A stretch of 64,000 bases of DNA from Neoarius graeffei (lineage: Eukaryota; Chordata; Actinopteri; Siluriformes; Ariidae): contig NC_083571.1 of assembly GCF_027579695.1 (NCBI RefSeq), forward strand, positions 73,078,279 to 73,142,278. Reading direction: 5' to 3'. This document shows, in pieces, positions 46,940 through 58,862 of this stretch. The stretch's first letter is position 1, and the number at the start of each line of letters is the position of its first letter. Below the pieces are notes generated by a model. It searched no databases. It saw only the letters and a program-made list of their open reading frames with translations, and had not been told where the DNA came from. Both the position numbers and the translations under genes were made by a program.

Positions 46940-48088
46940 CAGTCCTAAATCAACGTTGAAGTCTATAATAAACCATGGAGGGATTACGGCCGGGCCCTAA
47001 ACACCGCCGTCTTCCTATAAATGCTCACTACACAGGGTGTCACTATGTAGTGAAGTGAGTGAAGAACATGATGGCATTCATAGACATATAAACAGACGCC
47101 GCATTGAGCTAGTGGCCCGTTGCTGGGATACGTCAGAGTGTCCGCCATATTGGATGTGGCAAATCTTCCCCGTAAACCAATGCAAGTAAATGGACAACTT
47201 CATAAAGCCCCTTTCTACAATAATATTTAACTCGATGCCTTTTATTCACCCATTAAGACACACACGTATATATTTGGGAAACAAACAGGCATCAAAACAA
47301 CATATATAATTTTTAATGTGATGGTTATAAATAGTGTGCCAAATACCCGTCAATATTCTGTGGGAGGTGTGACCTAAATTTCCTTAACATGCAGCAGGCC
47401 TATACCAGAATTAAGCTATCGGAAACTTGTTTTTTTTTTTTTTATTCCGCTGCTATCGTAGGCTACTAACGATATCTACACATCAAGGCATGTTTTGGAG
47501 CTCAGCGGGGATCGCGTAGAATAATGTGCTGTGCTTACACTGCTGAAGTCGTGCCGTCTCCGCATCACTTTCATTAAATGCCGTGCAGATAGGCTATAAA
47601 ATGTCCCCAAAAACAATTTTTGCAATATACAGTGCTATATGGAAAAAAATTCAATTAAACCATATTACAATGTATTTTCATTTTACCTGAGTATATGTCA
47701 AGCTGCTCTTTCAACTCTTCATTTATGATTTGTTTCTCCCCGAGATCCTCCAGAAGACCACTCGCAGTGTTCTTCGCCCTCCTTTCTCTGTCCTTTGCAT
47801 TCCTCCTCTCTTTTTCCAGACTCTCCACCCTATCCAAGGCTTCCCTGAGTCTGGCTCTCAGAACTTTATATGATAAAGGCAGAGCATAGGAGTGGTCCTA
47901 GTACAAACAAGGATGAAAACGTTATAAATCATGTTTATATTACATATATTACACCACTCAGTCACAGTCCGTAACATCTTTACTGGTACAACGTGCTGTC
48001 AAATGTCCCACATTCTTACACATTATTAGTCTATTAGTATTTAGTCCTGCTCCCAGTTAAATCCCTGAATGTGAGTGCTTTGGGTGAA

Positions 48089-48091
<3 letters not shown>

Positions 48092-48154
<63 letters not shown>
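48092..48154. repeat. (TG)n microsatellite
   Basis: About 31 TG units inside the P-like element, between exons 3 and 4. Confidence 0.95.
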
Positions 48155-48157
<3 letters not shown>

Positions 48158-49213
48158 ACATTTGTGTGTGAAGGATTCAGACTCAATACTGGCATGTTTC
48201 GATGTATACAGTGGCAGGGAGTGGGACAAGAGGACCAGACAAGAGGTTTAAATATAACCAGCTTACAGCTATTTGAGGCATGGCAAGCACTTAGTACTCA
48301 CAACACTGGGGACAGGGAGGGGTTCGGTCTCTTGAACAAGCTGGGAACAGTCCAGTGACAGGGTCTCCTGTGCCTTCTTTGAGGTCTGAGACGTCCTGGT
48401 AGCCACAGGCTAAAGTGAAGGATGAAATATACAAATTACCTCACAGTGTAAAACAAAGCCAGATCCAGATCTCAGTACATGGGCATCAATAGGCCTTATT
48501 TACTGGGGCAACTGGGCGAAATCATCTGTGCCCCAGTAAAAAATGTTTAGATTTTAGTAATAAATTAGTTTCTTTTCTGCCTAATTAAGATCAGCAGTAG
48601 GCTGTAGGAAAGATAGTATTTCTAACTTCTACCACCTCTACTTTCTAACTAATTTTCTGATTGGTCTGGGAGATTCTCACATTCTTACTGTAACTGTAAA
48701 TGTGTGTCCAGTTTAGTGCACGTGCACGATACTGGAGAGATGAGCTGTGGTAGCACGAAGTTTCTGCAACAAAAGTATACAACATTTTAACGAACCCATT
48801 ATCCTACATGGGCTAAAACAGTATGGAATGACTTCTCTAAATGGATATCAGGAAATTCTTCTCATGAAGCAGGGACAGGGAAACAAAGACAGAGGTAAGA
48901 TTATTGTTGTATATGCTAGTCGGCGATAACTATAACTACAGCCAGCTAATCAGGGTTCGTAATGTGTTAGAGTTGAGATGAGACATTTGAGCAAACAGAC
49001 TGGTCGCTCATATGTTCATACATGCAGCATCAGCATGCATTAAAACCCTAAATGCCAGCAATATTTTTTTGGGGGAAAGGGATGGTCTCTTCCTCTCGTT
49101 GACCTGTTCGTCCAGTAACCTCATTCACAGAAGAGTCCGCATTGCAATAATTAATATTGGCTAACGGTATCCAGACATCTATAAATGCCCAATACTCGTC
49201 ATAGTAGCCTATA

Positions 49214-50752
49214 CACTGTGTGCACAATTATTAGGCAAGTGAGTACTCTGACCCTACCATTATTTCTATGCATGTTTTCCAACCGCAAGCTAGATACACT
49301 TGAATGCTAATTGGATTTAAGCATTCTCAGGTGGTATTTATTTGTGTAATGAGGGAGGGTGTGACCTAAAGTCATTAATACCCTATATTAAGGTGTGCAT
49401 AATTATTAGGCAGCTTCTTTATCTCAGGCAAAATGGGCCAAAAAAGAGATATAACAGACACTGAAAAGACAAAAATTGTAAAATGCCTATCAGAGGGATG
49501 CAGCACTCTTGAAATAGCTAAGCTATAGAAATGTGAGCACAAAACAATCAAACGTTTTGTTGCAAATAGTCAACAGGGTCGCAAAAAATGTGTGGAGAAG
49601 AAAAGACACAAATTAACCGCAAAAGACTTGAGAAGGATTAAACATGAAGCTACCAGGAACCCATTATCCTCCAGTGCCACAATATTCTCGAACTGCAACC
49701 GACCTGGAGTGTCCAGAAGGACAAGGTGTTCGGTGCTCAGAGACATGGCCAAGGTAAGGAAGGCTGAAACACGACCACCACTAAACAAGACTCACAAGTT
49801 GAAATGTCAAGATTGGGCCAAGAAATATCTGAAGACAGATTTTCCAAAGGTTTTATGGACGGATGAAATGAGAGTGACTCTGGATAGACCAGATGGATGG
49901 GCCCGTAGCTGGATAACTAATGGACACAGGGCACTTTGACTCAGACACCAGCAAGGTGGTGGAGGGGTAATGGCATGGGCTGCTATTATTAAGGATGAGC
50001 TAGTTTGACCATTTCAGGTTGAAGATGGACTTAACATCAACTCCCAAACCTACTGCCAGTTTCTAAAAGATACATTCTTCAAGCAGTGGTATGGGAAGTC
50101 GTCTGCATCATTCAAGAAGGCCATGATTGTTATGCAGAACAATGCACCATCACATGCACCCAAGTACTCCACTGCTTGGCGAGCCCACAAAGGCCTTAAA
50201 GATGACAAAGTAATGACATGGCCCCCTTCCTCACCTGACTTAAACCCTATTGAGTACTTGTGGCCCCTTCTTAGATTTACAACGAGGGAAGACAATACAC
50301 CACTCTGAATAGCATTTGGGAGGCCATGGTTGCTCCTGCACAAAAAGTTGATCGTCAACAAATCAAAAAACTAACAGACTGGATGGAAGGCTCATGGCAG
50401 TTATTGAAAAGAAGGGTGGCTATATTGGTCACTGAATATTTTTGAAATGCTAGAAGTGTTTATTTGTTAATTCTGAGTTGTTTATTTGTTACACTGAAAA
50501 TTAAAATAAACAAGTGAGATGGGAAACTTTAAGCTTTTCATTTAGTTGCATAATAATTCTGCACACTAAATGTTGCCTAATAATTCTACACACTTGTATA
50601 TTCCCCTGAGAAGGCCTAAACTCCCCTTTCCTTTGTTAATCATTCTGGTTTTAGGTTTATTAACAATTTGGATTGACTGAGAGCACTGTATTTGTTCAAC
50701 GATAAAATTAATCATCAGGAATACAACTTGCCTAATAATTGTGCACACAGTG
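49214..50752 (+). mobile_element. Tc1-like transposon with IR/DR ends
   Basis: Ends are CACTGTGTGCACAATTATTA on both sides (inverted), with TA flanks at 49212-49213 and 50753-50754. A second related motif occurs about 190 bp inside each end (GTGTGCATAATTATTAGGCA at 49393 and TGCCTAATAATTCTACACAC reversed near 50573), the IR/DR arrangement of Sleeping Beauty-type elements. Confidence 0.9.
49434..50400 (+). pseudogene. Tc1-like transposase, decayed
   Basis: N-terminal helix-turn-helix MGQKRDITDTEKTKIVKCLS with a stop after EIAKL. The catalytic part includes FPKVLWTDEMRVTLDRPDGW (first Asp), MIVMQNNAPSHAPKYSTAW, and WPPSSPDLNPIEYLWPLL (third acidic residue, Glu). The second catalytic Asp, normally in QDNAPSH, is Asn here (QNNAPSH). 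Several in-frame stops (near 49527, 49938 and 50006) confirm loss of function. Confidence 0.85.
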
Positions 50753-50882
50753 TATTTATTTTCTATACAAACCTCGGAGCGAAGCAACAGTCATGCCAGT
50801 TTACGTTTATTACAGTCTTATGTATTTATTAATACAATCTTCTGACACCATGTATGTCCTTGGCTTAATGGGTACTTTTGTA

Positions 50883-50989
50883 TGGGGTGCCAAGTGTCAC
50901 CGGGCCCATTTCGTGATGGACGGAATGCATTTCGTGATGGACGGAATGCATTTCATCCACGAAATGGGCCAGTGACACTTGGCACCCCA
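50883..50989. mobile_element. 107-bp MULE-like fold-back MITE
   Basis: Ends TGGGGTGCCAAGTGTCAC and its reverse complement. Perfect 10-bp target duplication TACTTTTGTA at 50873-50882 and 50990-50999. The centre contains a tandem 21-bp duplication (CATTTCGTGATGGACGGAATG twice, counting overlap). The duplication length suits Mutator-like elements. Confidence 0.85.
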
Positions 50990-51199
50990 TACTTTTGTAG
51001 CCTTTGGTGGCGTTTTAAAGTCGCTTTCTAATTATGCTAGTCAGACTGACAAACACACCAGCGGCATCACTGTCAGCTGAAGCCCTATCAGCTGAAATGC
51101 CATTGGGGGCTTCACCCAGCCCCTGTACACTGCAAACTAGCGACAGATACGCGCTAGATAGCTCGGGTAAGCTAATCAGTCAGCATACCATAGCAAGCA

Positions 51200-52497
51200 C
51201 TGGCGCCATCTGCAGGGGGGGGGGGACCTTTTTGACCCCCCAAAGATAAAGTTGGAGGGGCAAAAACACCCCAATAATGAAACCTGAATTCATATTAACT
51301 GACGATTGAAACCAACCAAACAAATAATAGCCTAGCTTTGAATGCAAAATAAGTACGGTAATCTATAGAAACGTCACCTAAAATGTTATGATCGGACATG
51401 ACCCGCCCCCTTTTCCGCTTGCAATATTCCAATGGTTGGCAGTGAGTGATTGACAGGTTGCACTCCGCAAAATTTACACTGCGTAGCACTAGGCCTACGC
51501 GGCCCAGGCAAAAAATAAATAAATAAAAAATAAATAAATAAAATGGTTCGTTGCGTAGCAACCAAGGCAGCACTACTGAGGCGAAAAGTTCTGTGTGGCC
51601 TCCCGCAATCGTTTTCACTGAACAGTGAACATAGAAATGAAGCAAAATGGACAAGTGGATTATCCGAACCAATAGGCCGGCAGCCACCAGCAATGAAGGT
51701 GATCATGTTGTGCAGAATTTGGACACTGAAGTCTGTGTTAAAGCCGATGCGGATATATGAGTTTAACGCGCTTAAGCCTTTTTATGGAGTATGGTGCACG
51801 GTTTTTTTTTTGCACTATTCTTGTCAGTTGTCTGCCGAATTCATCTCATCTCATTATCTCTAGCCGCTTTATCCTGTTCTACAGGGTCGCAGGCAAGCTG
51901 GAGCCTATCCCAGCTGACTATGGGCGAAAGGCGGGGTACACCCTGGACAAGTCGCCAGGTCATCACAGGGCTGACACATAGACACAGACAACCATTCACA
52001 CTCACATTCACACCTACGGTCAATTTAGAGTCACCAGTTAACCTAACCTGCATGTCTTTGGACTGTGGGGGAAACCGGAGCACCCGGAGGAAACCCACGC
52101 GGACACGGGGAGAACATGCAAACTCCGCACAGAAAGGCCCTCGCCGGCCACGGGGCTTGAACCCGGACCTTCTTGCTGTGAGGCGACAGCGCTAACCACT
52201 ACACCACCGTGCCGCCTCTGCCGAATTCATCTCAAAGAAAATTGCATTAAACTAAATTTGTGTATTGAGTAAATTGTGTTTCATACAATGTTTAAAGTCG
52301 TGAGATTTTTTTTAATGCATCATAATAAGTTATCGTTAAAATGGGCGCTTCCCACTTGCAACGGTGAATAGTAATGAATGAAAATGACTTAGAACTGAGT
52401 CTTTGATATTCAACTACATACACTGCCGACGTCATGACGTCACGGTGCAAGAACATAATTCTGACCCCCCAATGTTGACATTAAGTTGGCGCCTATG
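51200..52497. mobile_element. Probable hAT-type element containing a SINE
   Basis: CTGGCGCCATCTGCAGGGGG at the left and, reverse-complemented, CATAGGCGCCAACTTAATGT at the right, each followed by a run of G/C next to TTTTTGACCCCC or CTGACCCCCC. Flanks AGCAAGCA and GGCAAGCT match at six of eight positions. Confidence 0.55.
51843..52216 (-). mobile_element. tRNA-derived SINE, copy 15
   Basis: Flanking repeat TCTGCCGAATTCATCTCA is 18 bp, though its last bases are also compatible with the SINE tail. Confidence 0.96.
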
Positions 52498-52721
52498 GGC
52501 AAGCTACCAAAACCTGAGGCCAAAATAACCAACCTACAAGACTGAATATGATAAATGATGGAAATAGTGGAAAAACTGGAAATAGTGAATGAAAATAAAA
52601 ATTTACTGTTTTATTTATTGAGTCACCACACAGACCTACTCTCGTTGAATAAAGTGAGCTGAATGACCGCCAAACTGAGTTCGGCCAGGTCCTAACGTCA
52701 TACCAAAACAAAATACATCAT

Positions 52722-54079
52722 AGGGTTGGGCGGTATCCAAATTTTGATACCTTTAAACCGTTTCTGTGTTTTCCCGGGGTATACGGTATTACCGAGAAAA
52801 AAATATTATTTTGTTTCGGCCTACTGTGTAACGTGCGCCTATACCGGCGGACCTTGTCCAGACCTGCGCCTATGCCTCAAATGTACTATTTAAAAGCAGC
52901 ATAGCGAATTATGTGCATTGTGGTATGGATTAAGCAGCAAAGCGAATTTTGTGCATTGATGAATGGATTAAGAGATATTTCAAAGCATCACGCAACTCTT
53001 CCTTCATCTTGAAAATAGCATTCAACTGTCGTTTACACATGTCTGCGTTGAAACGCCATTTGCAGCACTATTTCACCTACTCCATCAAAAAAAAGTACAC
53101 GATGAGCAGGATCATACCCTTTCAAGCATGGGAAATAAAAAAAAGAAAAGAAAAAGAATCAACCAACACCCAAGTCCGTTTAGACTGCGCGATAAACCAT
53201 ATTCTTCAGCGCAAATGAGGCGAACCTAATTCAAATGCGTGATAGCTGCACAAGGTAAAATCATATGGGCCCACGTCATGCCATGGCGGGGAAATTAATA
53301 ATCAAATGGCCTTACCTTGCTTAAAACGTTGTCTTGATCACATAACTCCTTACAATTATTCCACTTAAATCCATACGGTTTAACACACCCAACAAAGATA
53401 GCAAGTGCATTGCTAATTCCCACCAGAAACCTAACAGTTTACGCTACGATGTTTTCTTCCGTTTCTTCAGTAGATGACATTTCAAACGTTTATTACCCAC
53501 ATCTCAAATGTCATACGTTATATTATTTTACCTTGTTGTTACTCATGTAACCTACTCAAAACACAACTCATTGGAGAGATCTCGTGGAAGTGGAGTACCC
53601 CAGGCTATGGTGTGCCTTAGGGGACATATTAGATTTTTTTCGATTTTGCGCGGTCATTTACATTATTGCTGGCTCTTCCTTTTCGTTTGGTTTGAAACCA
53701 AAATACTGCCACACTGCCGATGTTGTATTTTTTTTTTGCCACTAACTCGTTATCTTGACTTGCCATCTTTCAACCGCGGTCTCAGTCTCTTGCGAAGCTT
53801 TCTGTCAGACTCCAAATGTCACGCAGGGTTGCCATGGTAACGACATAAACAACCCTGCACGCGATGAGAACTTCTTTAGGAAATTGATAGAATTAGTGAA
53901 AATACGATCACACAGTTATTCGGGATGATCTTCAATTTATTATTTTATATTATGACCTCATGTACTCCATATTTATTTAGATATTATATATTTTTTTTAA
54001 ATGACGGTAATGAGACCGATACCGTTGGTACTTTTGGATATCTCGGGATACCTTCTTACCGTAATACCGCCCAACCCTA
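52722..54079. mobile_element. hAT-type element in the P-like intron
   Basis: Ends TAGGGTTGGGCGGTAT and its reverse complement ATACCGCCCAACCCTA. A perfect 8-bp duplication ATACATCA lies at 52714-52721 and 54080-54087. The interior shows no transposase. Confidence 0.85.
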
Positions 54080-54832
54080 ATACATCACTGATTCCTTCAC
54101 ATTCAGAAAGGTTAAAAACATTCATCATACGTTCAAAAACGTTCATCATAGTGTGGCACTGTATTATCTAATTCTCCCTGCTTATAACTATAAACCTACC
54201 CGGTGGAGATGAGCTGGGAAACTGAAGACTGAAGGAACAGCTCCTTCTCTGATCCTGACTGTCTGACCTGTTCTGTCAAAATCCTCCGTTCTGAAGTGTT
54301 CACTGCAGAGCATGGATGACGGAGTAGCAGAAAACCCTTCCCGTCGCACAGCTGTCTCCCACTGCTTTTTCATGTCTTTATTTTTGGGAAACCTACATAG
54401 TATGTGAAAAGTTAGCAAAGCAACTAACAACAATCAGCGTAGTTACGAAGGAAATACTTCGTTGTTTGGAGACAGGTTTCACCGAGCAGCTATTATGCGC
54501 GAGACTTCATATTAGCTACAAAGTCAGAAAAATCTGTTCGTAAAATTACATTATAATGACCAAATACAATGAAAAGTATTTTTCCAGTCTCACCTGTGAA
54601 AGGTAATCCCATGTGATCTCGTTTGGACGGTAAACCTGTTGGTACAGTTAAACGCAGTACATGAATGAGGCATCTTTATTCTCCGCTACTGTCTACAGAG
54701 ACGGTTGAAGAATCTCCACTTTGCCACATCCAATATGGCGGCGAGGATGACGTATGATTCTACGCAGAAGGCGGCTATGTTTATGTCTATGAACTAAACG
54801 CTGTGAAGCAGGAAACAACGGCCGGGTCCGAC

Positions 54833-54937
54833 TTCTTCTTCTTCTGATTAATGGCATTTCACAATATTTAATTGTATATCGCCACCTACTGTATAGGAGT
54901 GTGTGAGTTGGTCAGGTCAAGTCTTCGGCATGATAGG

Positions 54938-54999
<62 letters not shown>

Positions 55000-55186
55000 G
55001 AATTAGGAAAGTGTAAGGAACTAAATTCTTCCCATTAGTCTAGTGTCTGTCAGATATGTCATAAGGGCTTTAATACTCTTTCCCTGCATTCCCTCCTCTT
55101 TCAGAATGTTATGAATGTCTCCTTCTTTACCTACTTGTTCTAACCATTTTTCCCTATGATAACTTGACATTCAAACAGCTGGGTCC
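54833..55186 (-). mobile_element. LINE 3' tail private to copy B
   Basis: Bounded by GGGTCCGACTTCTTCTTCT on both sides; copy A has the single, empty version. The sequence ATATCGCCACCTACTGTATA next to a CTTCTTCTTCTGATTAATGG end resembles I-group LINE tails. A (TA)n microsatellite occupies 54941-54997. Confidence 0.75.
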
Positions 55187-55636
55187 GACTTCTTCTTCTG
55201 CTTTAATGGCCAGCTTATATGGAGCATTACCGCCACCATCTGGACTGGAGTGTGAGTCAGGCGTTTGCAACAACAACAAAAACCCTAAATTATATTCATC
55301 AGTCCTGTGTTTTTCAGGAAACTACATCAGTGGTTGAAACAGACTTCTCCTGTGTTTAACTGTAGTATGCTCTGAAGACTGAGCTGGATTTGTTTTTCCT
55401 TTAGTTGGGCAATTAATCTTTGTCTCTCTAGGTGGTATTTAGGACACTGTATAAGTACATGCTCTATGGTCTCCTGGCTATCACTACACTCACAGGTCCC
55501 ATCAACATGTTTCTTTATCATAAATAGTGTGCTGTATGACCAAAGCACATCCTTGAAAATACATCCTCTTCTTGCTTGCTTCTGCCTGTATTCCTACCTC
55601 TTCCAACTTTGTTTTGGATATTATAAGAATGATGTC

Positions 55637-56004
55637 TGGGGCAGCATGGTGGTGTAGTGGTTAGCGCTGTCGCCTCACAGCAAGAAGGTCTGGGTTCGAG
55701 CCTGTGGCCGGCGAGGGCCTTTCTGTGCGGAGTTTGCATATTCTCCCTGTGTCCGCGTGGGTTTCCTCCGGGTGCTCCGGTTTCCCCCACAGTCCAAAGA
55801 CATGCAGGTTAGGTCAACTGGTGACTCTAAATTGACCGTAGGTGTGAATGGTTGTCTGTGTCTATGTGTCAGCCCTGTGATGACCTGGCGACTTGTCCAG
55901 GGTGTACCCCGCCTTTCGCCCGTAGTCAGCTGGGATAGGCTCCAGCTTGCCTGCGACCCTGTAGAACAGGATAAAGTGGCTAGAGATAATGAGATGAGAT
56001 GAAT
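55637..56004 (+). mobile_element. tRNA-derived SINE, copy 16 (in copy B)
   Basis: Flanked by AATGATGTC at 55628-55636 and 56005-56013. Different flanking repeat and different internal changes from the SINE at the near-equivalent site in copy A. Confidence 0.94.
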
Positions 56005-56253
56005 AATGATGTCCAGTATGCCCAGTGTTCCAAAGGTGTTGCCATTTGTCAGTGACTTTAGTTTTAACTATGCTTTTGATTTCTGCCTTGCTGTGTGTAA
56101 TATAAATGTCTATAGTGGATTTCTTTGTTGCTTGCTGAGCAAATTTGTCTGCTACCTCATTTCCTCTTAAACCTCTGTGAGCTGGCACCCATGGAAATGA
56201 CAAATTGATTCCAGATGTGACCAGATTATTTCCCATTTGCATGATTTCATATA

Positions 56254-56630
56254 GGGCGGCACGGTGGTGTAGTGGTTAGCGCTGTCGCCTCACAGCAAGA
56301 AGGTCCTGGGTTTGAGCCCCGGGGCCAGCGAGGGCCTTTCTGTGTGGAGTTTGCATGTTCTCCCCGTGTCCGCGTGGGTTTCCTCCGGGTGCTCCGGTTT
56401 CCCCCACAGTCCAAAGACATGCAGGTTAGGTTAACTGGTGACTCTAAATTGACCGTAGGTGTGAATGTGAGTGTGAATGGTTGTCTGTGTCTATGTGTCA
56501 GCCCTGTGATGACCTGGCGACTTGTCCAGGGTGTACCCCGCCTTTCGCCCATAGTCAGCTGGAATAGGCTCCAGCTTGCCTGCGACCCTGTAGAAGGATA
56601 AAGCGGCTAGAGATAATGAGATGAGATGAG
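56254..56630 (+). mobile_element. tRNA-derived SINE, copy 17 (in copy B)
   Basis: Perfect 13-bp flanking repeat ATGATTTCATATA. It interrupts the RNase H code; copy A is uninterrupted at this point. Confidence 0.96.
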
Positions 56631-58114
56631 ATGATTTCATATACAATGTCTTGCCTTGACTCAGACTGTCCATTTTTGAGGCTTGTTAGTGCTGAGCTTG
56701 AGTCAGATGCAATCACTACCTTGCTTGGTTTGTGATCTTCCACCCAGTGTAATGCCAACCATATTGCTACTAATTCTTCTGTATATACTGCCAAATTGTT
56801 AGTTATTATTTTTGCCACAGCAATTTTTTGTTCTGGAATGGCATACACCACTCCAACCTTTTGATCAGATCTTGATGCATCTGTGTACATCATAAGAGTG
56901 TCTTTATATTTTTCTCTTAAGTAAATAAATACTTTGATGTTGTCTAAGTCAGGGTCACCCTGTTTCTCCTCCAACAGTCCTAGATCAACGTTGAGGTCTA
57001 TAATAAACCATGGAGGGATTACAACAGGTGTTCTGATAAACTGTCCTACACGTCAATGCGTCCTACAAAGCCCCACTGCGCATGCGCAGAGCACAAAACG
57101 TCATTTCTTGGCATTTGAACAGATTTTTGTCCTACATCAGCTGTGCTATAAACGGTGCAGATTAACAGCGTGCATTCAATCTTTGCTACTTAATCTAACA
57201 TGCTGATTTCTAACCATTGTGTGAGTCTTGCAATACATCTGAAATATCTCCCTGAAATATCGCTGTGTGTGTGTGAGCCTGGTGCGCTGTGTGTGCCATT
57301 TGAGACATCCAAAATGTAATCAGTTTTTGTAATCAGTTTTGTAAGATTTGGTGTAAATCCGTAAACCTGTTCAAAACAAATAGTTGGCCATCTTGAAGTG
57401 TTCCAGTAAAATGAAATCATTCAAAATTAGTTGTGGAAGTTTGTTTTCTGTGTGCTGTTGTGTCGCCAGACAAGGAGAACGGCTGGATGAATAGGAGAAA
57501 GGTAAAACTCAGTTATTTAACTCGAGTGGAGGTGGAGAAAATGAGTTTAATTCCAGAAATGGTGGACTGACACTTTAAGTGGAATGTTATGCTTCTCTGG
57601 GTTGGATGTGTTAAATGAAAGTAAGCTTTTAAAAAAGTTATTGACTGAATGAAAACTGTATTGATGCTCCAATATATTGTTATGCCGTTTTATGTCTTGC
57701 AATAAAAATATCATAACATTTAATTACATTACATTGTGTAAGGGAGACATTAATTGTTCAAGTTGCTGATACTTACAAACTATAAGTAAGGTGTAGATTC
57801 TACAAGTAAACCTTACAATCAGGAATTAGGTACCCATTACACAGCTGAAAGTAAGAGAAACCCATTTAACACCAGTAAACACAACTTTGCTCCAAGTAAC
57901 CTTTACTAGCTGGTATGAAGTAAACATTACTAGTTGGTTTTAAGCAACCTCAACATTCAAGTTCCAAGTAAGGATAACAAATATTTTCAGTGGAGATTAC
58001 TTTTAAAAGTAAAGATAACTTGAAAGAGAACAAGTTATATTACTTCATTTATTTGAGGCAACGAGTTTCCACCCTTTTTTCAAGTAAACTTAACTTATTC
58101 TTTTTTACAGTGAG

Positions 58115-58830
58115 TATAGTATATTCTGGTGGGGTCATTCGAATTGTCAAAACTTCCTACATTCATATGTTAATATAAAGGCATATTCTGATGGTCATTG
58201 AGTTGTCAGAAAGTCCTGCATTCATATATTAAAGTAAAAGAATATTCTGACGAGGTTGTTTGAACTGTCAGAACATCCTACACTCCTATTTTAATGTAGA
58301 AGCATATGTCAGAACACCCTACATTCATATATTGTAAACACATATTCCGATGGTCATTTGAATAGTCAGAACGTCCTACTTACTGTAGAAGCATATTCTG
58401 ACGTGGTCATATGAGTTGTGAGAACGTCCTGCGGCGTCATTTGAATTGTAAGAACGTCCTACACTCATATTTTAATGTAGAAGCATATTCTGAAGGGGTC
58501 TTTTGAATTGTCAGAACATCCTACATTCATTTATTAATGTAGAAGCATATTCTGATGGGGTCATATGAGTTGTGAGAATGTCCTGTGGCGTCATTTGAAT
58601 AACGTCCTACACTCATTTTAATAGAGCAAATGGTACTTGTGAATAGTGACAAAAAAAAACCCTATTAATTCTACATATTCTGACAGGGTCAATTGAAGAG
58701 TCAGAGCGTCCTAGATTCATATGAATGTAAAAGCATATTCTGACGGAGCCGTTTGAATTTTCAGAATGTCCTACATTCATGTGAATTCTGACAGGGTTGG
58801 TGGACATTGTATCAATGTAGAAGCATGTTC
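58115..58830. repeat. Degenerate tandem array, period about 65-90 bp
   Basis: Eight to ten units combining GCATATTCTGACGGGGTCAT, TTTGAATTGTCAGAACGTCC and TACATTCATATnTTAATGTA, with variable length and local deletions. The phrase GTCAGAACnTCCTACA resembles the end of the surrounding element. Confidence 0.85.
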
Positions 58831-58862
58831 TTTGCAGAGGGAAAAACCGCGAACTATGACTG

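Larger units (their letters stand above)
45013..46980 (-). mobile_element. I-group LINE 3' fragment with RNase H, copy A
   Basis: A - strand, 5'-truncated LINE. The 3' tail lies at 45013-45130 (GAAGAAG tail motif) and the 5' break follows GGAGGGATTAC at 46980. Near-identical 10-bp repeats GGCCGGGTCC (45005-45014) and GGCCGGGCCC (46989-46998) flank it. The RNase H and C-terminal knuckle are coded inside. Confidence 0.75.
44979..47076. repeat. Direct duplication unit, copy A
   Basis: Begins CTAAACGCTGTGAAGCAGGA and ends GAAGAACATGATGGCAT. It contains a LINE fragment with RNase H, a fold-back MITE and a SINE. Copy B is at 54794-59992. Apart from insertions private to one copy, the two align with only scattered differences. 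Confidence 0.9.
47687..54673 (-). pseudogene. THAP9/P-type transposase N-terminal half, four exons
   Basis: Exon 1 (54673-54594) starts MPHSCTAFNCTNRFTVQTRS and ends GITFH. Exon 2 (54392-54200) continues RFPKNKDMKKQWETAVRREG, CSEHF and REGAVPSVFSFPAHL, completing a C2CH THAP finger with the FP, W, CSEHF and AVPSVF landmarks. Exon 3 (48409-48302) is a Ser/Thr/Pro linker. Exon 4 (47897-47687) has DHSYALPLSYKVLRARLREA and a coiled coil to GEKQIINEELKEQLDIYSG, ending at a donor. All phases agree and there is no stop in 592 bases, unusual for a fossil. The RNase H-like catalytic exons are missing. Such N-terminal-only P proteins act as repressors in Drosophila (family knowledge); a similar role here is only a possibility. 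Confidence 0.75.
47077..54793 (-). mobile_element. P-element-like transposon, internally deleted
   Basis: The termini are TTCATAGACATATAAACA on the left and, reverse-complemented, TTCATAGACATAAACATAGC on the right. Both then share CGCCATATTGGATGTGGCAA about 60-70 bases in. The right end lies 120 bp from the start codon of a THAP/coiled-coil gene whose four exons run leftward. Only about 600 bp remain beyond exon 4, too little for the catalytic domain of a P-type (THAP9-like) transposase, so this is a deletion derivative. Intron 2 has collected a Tc1, two hAT-type elements, a MULE MITE and a SINE. The bases either side (GATGGCAT, CTAAACGC) do not match each other. Confidence 0.75.
55187..57022 (-). 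mobile_element. I-group LINE 3' fragment with RNase H, copy B
   Basis: Duplicate of 45013-46980 without the fold-back MITE and with two SINEs of its own. The RNase H code lies at 56974-56640 and 56254-56014, and the C-terminal knuckle at about 55638-55327. Coding differences from copy A are few (for example VHTGE to VYTEE, which removes the conserved Gly next to the catalytic Glu). Confidence 0.8.

Noticed and set aside
50762-51010. Regulatory hairpin
   Set aside because: Target duplications show that it is a short MITE; no evidence of a regulatory role.
47687-54673. A host THAP gene
   Set aside because: The exons are enclosed by matched inverted ends, lie beside the right terminus as in P elements, and resemble P-type transposase N-termini. 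A domesticated role remains untested.
58115-58830. CRISPR-like array
   Set aside because: Eukaryotic degenerate tandem repeat with no constant spacers; repeats vary in length and sequence.
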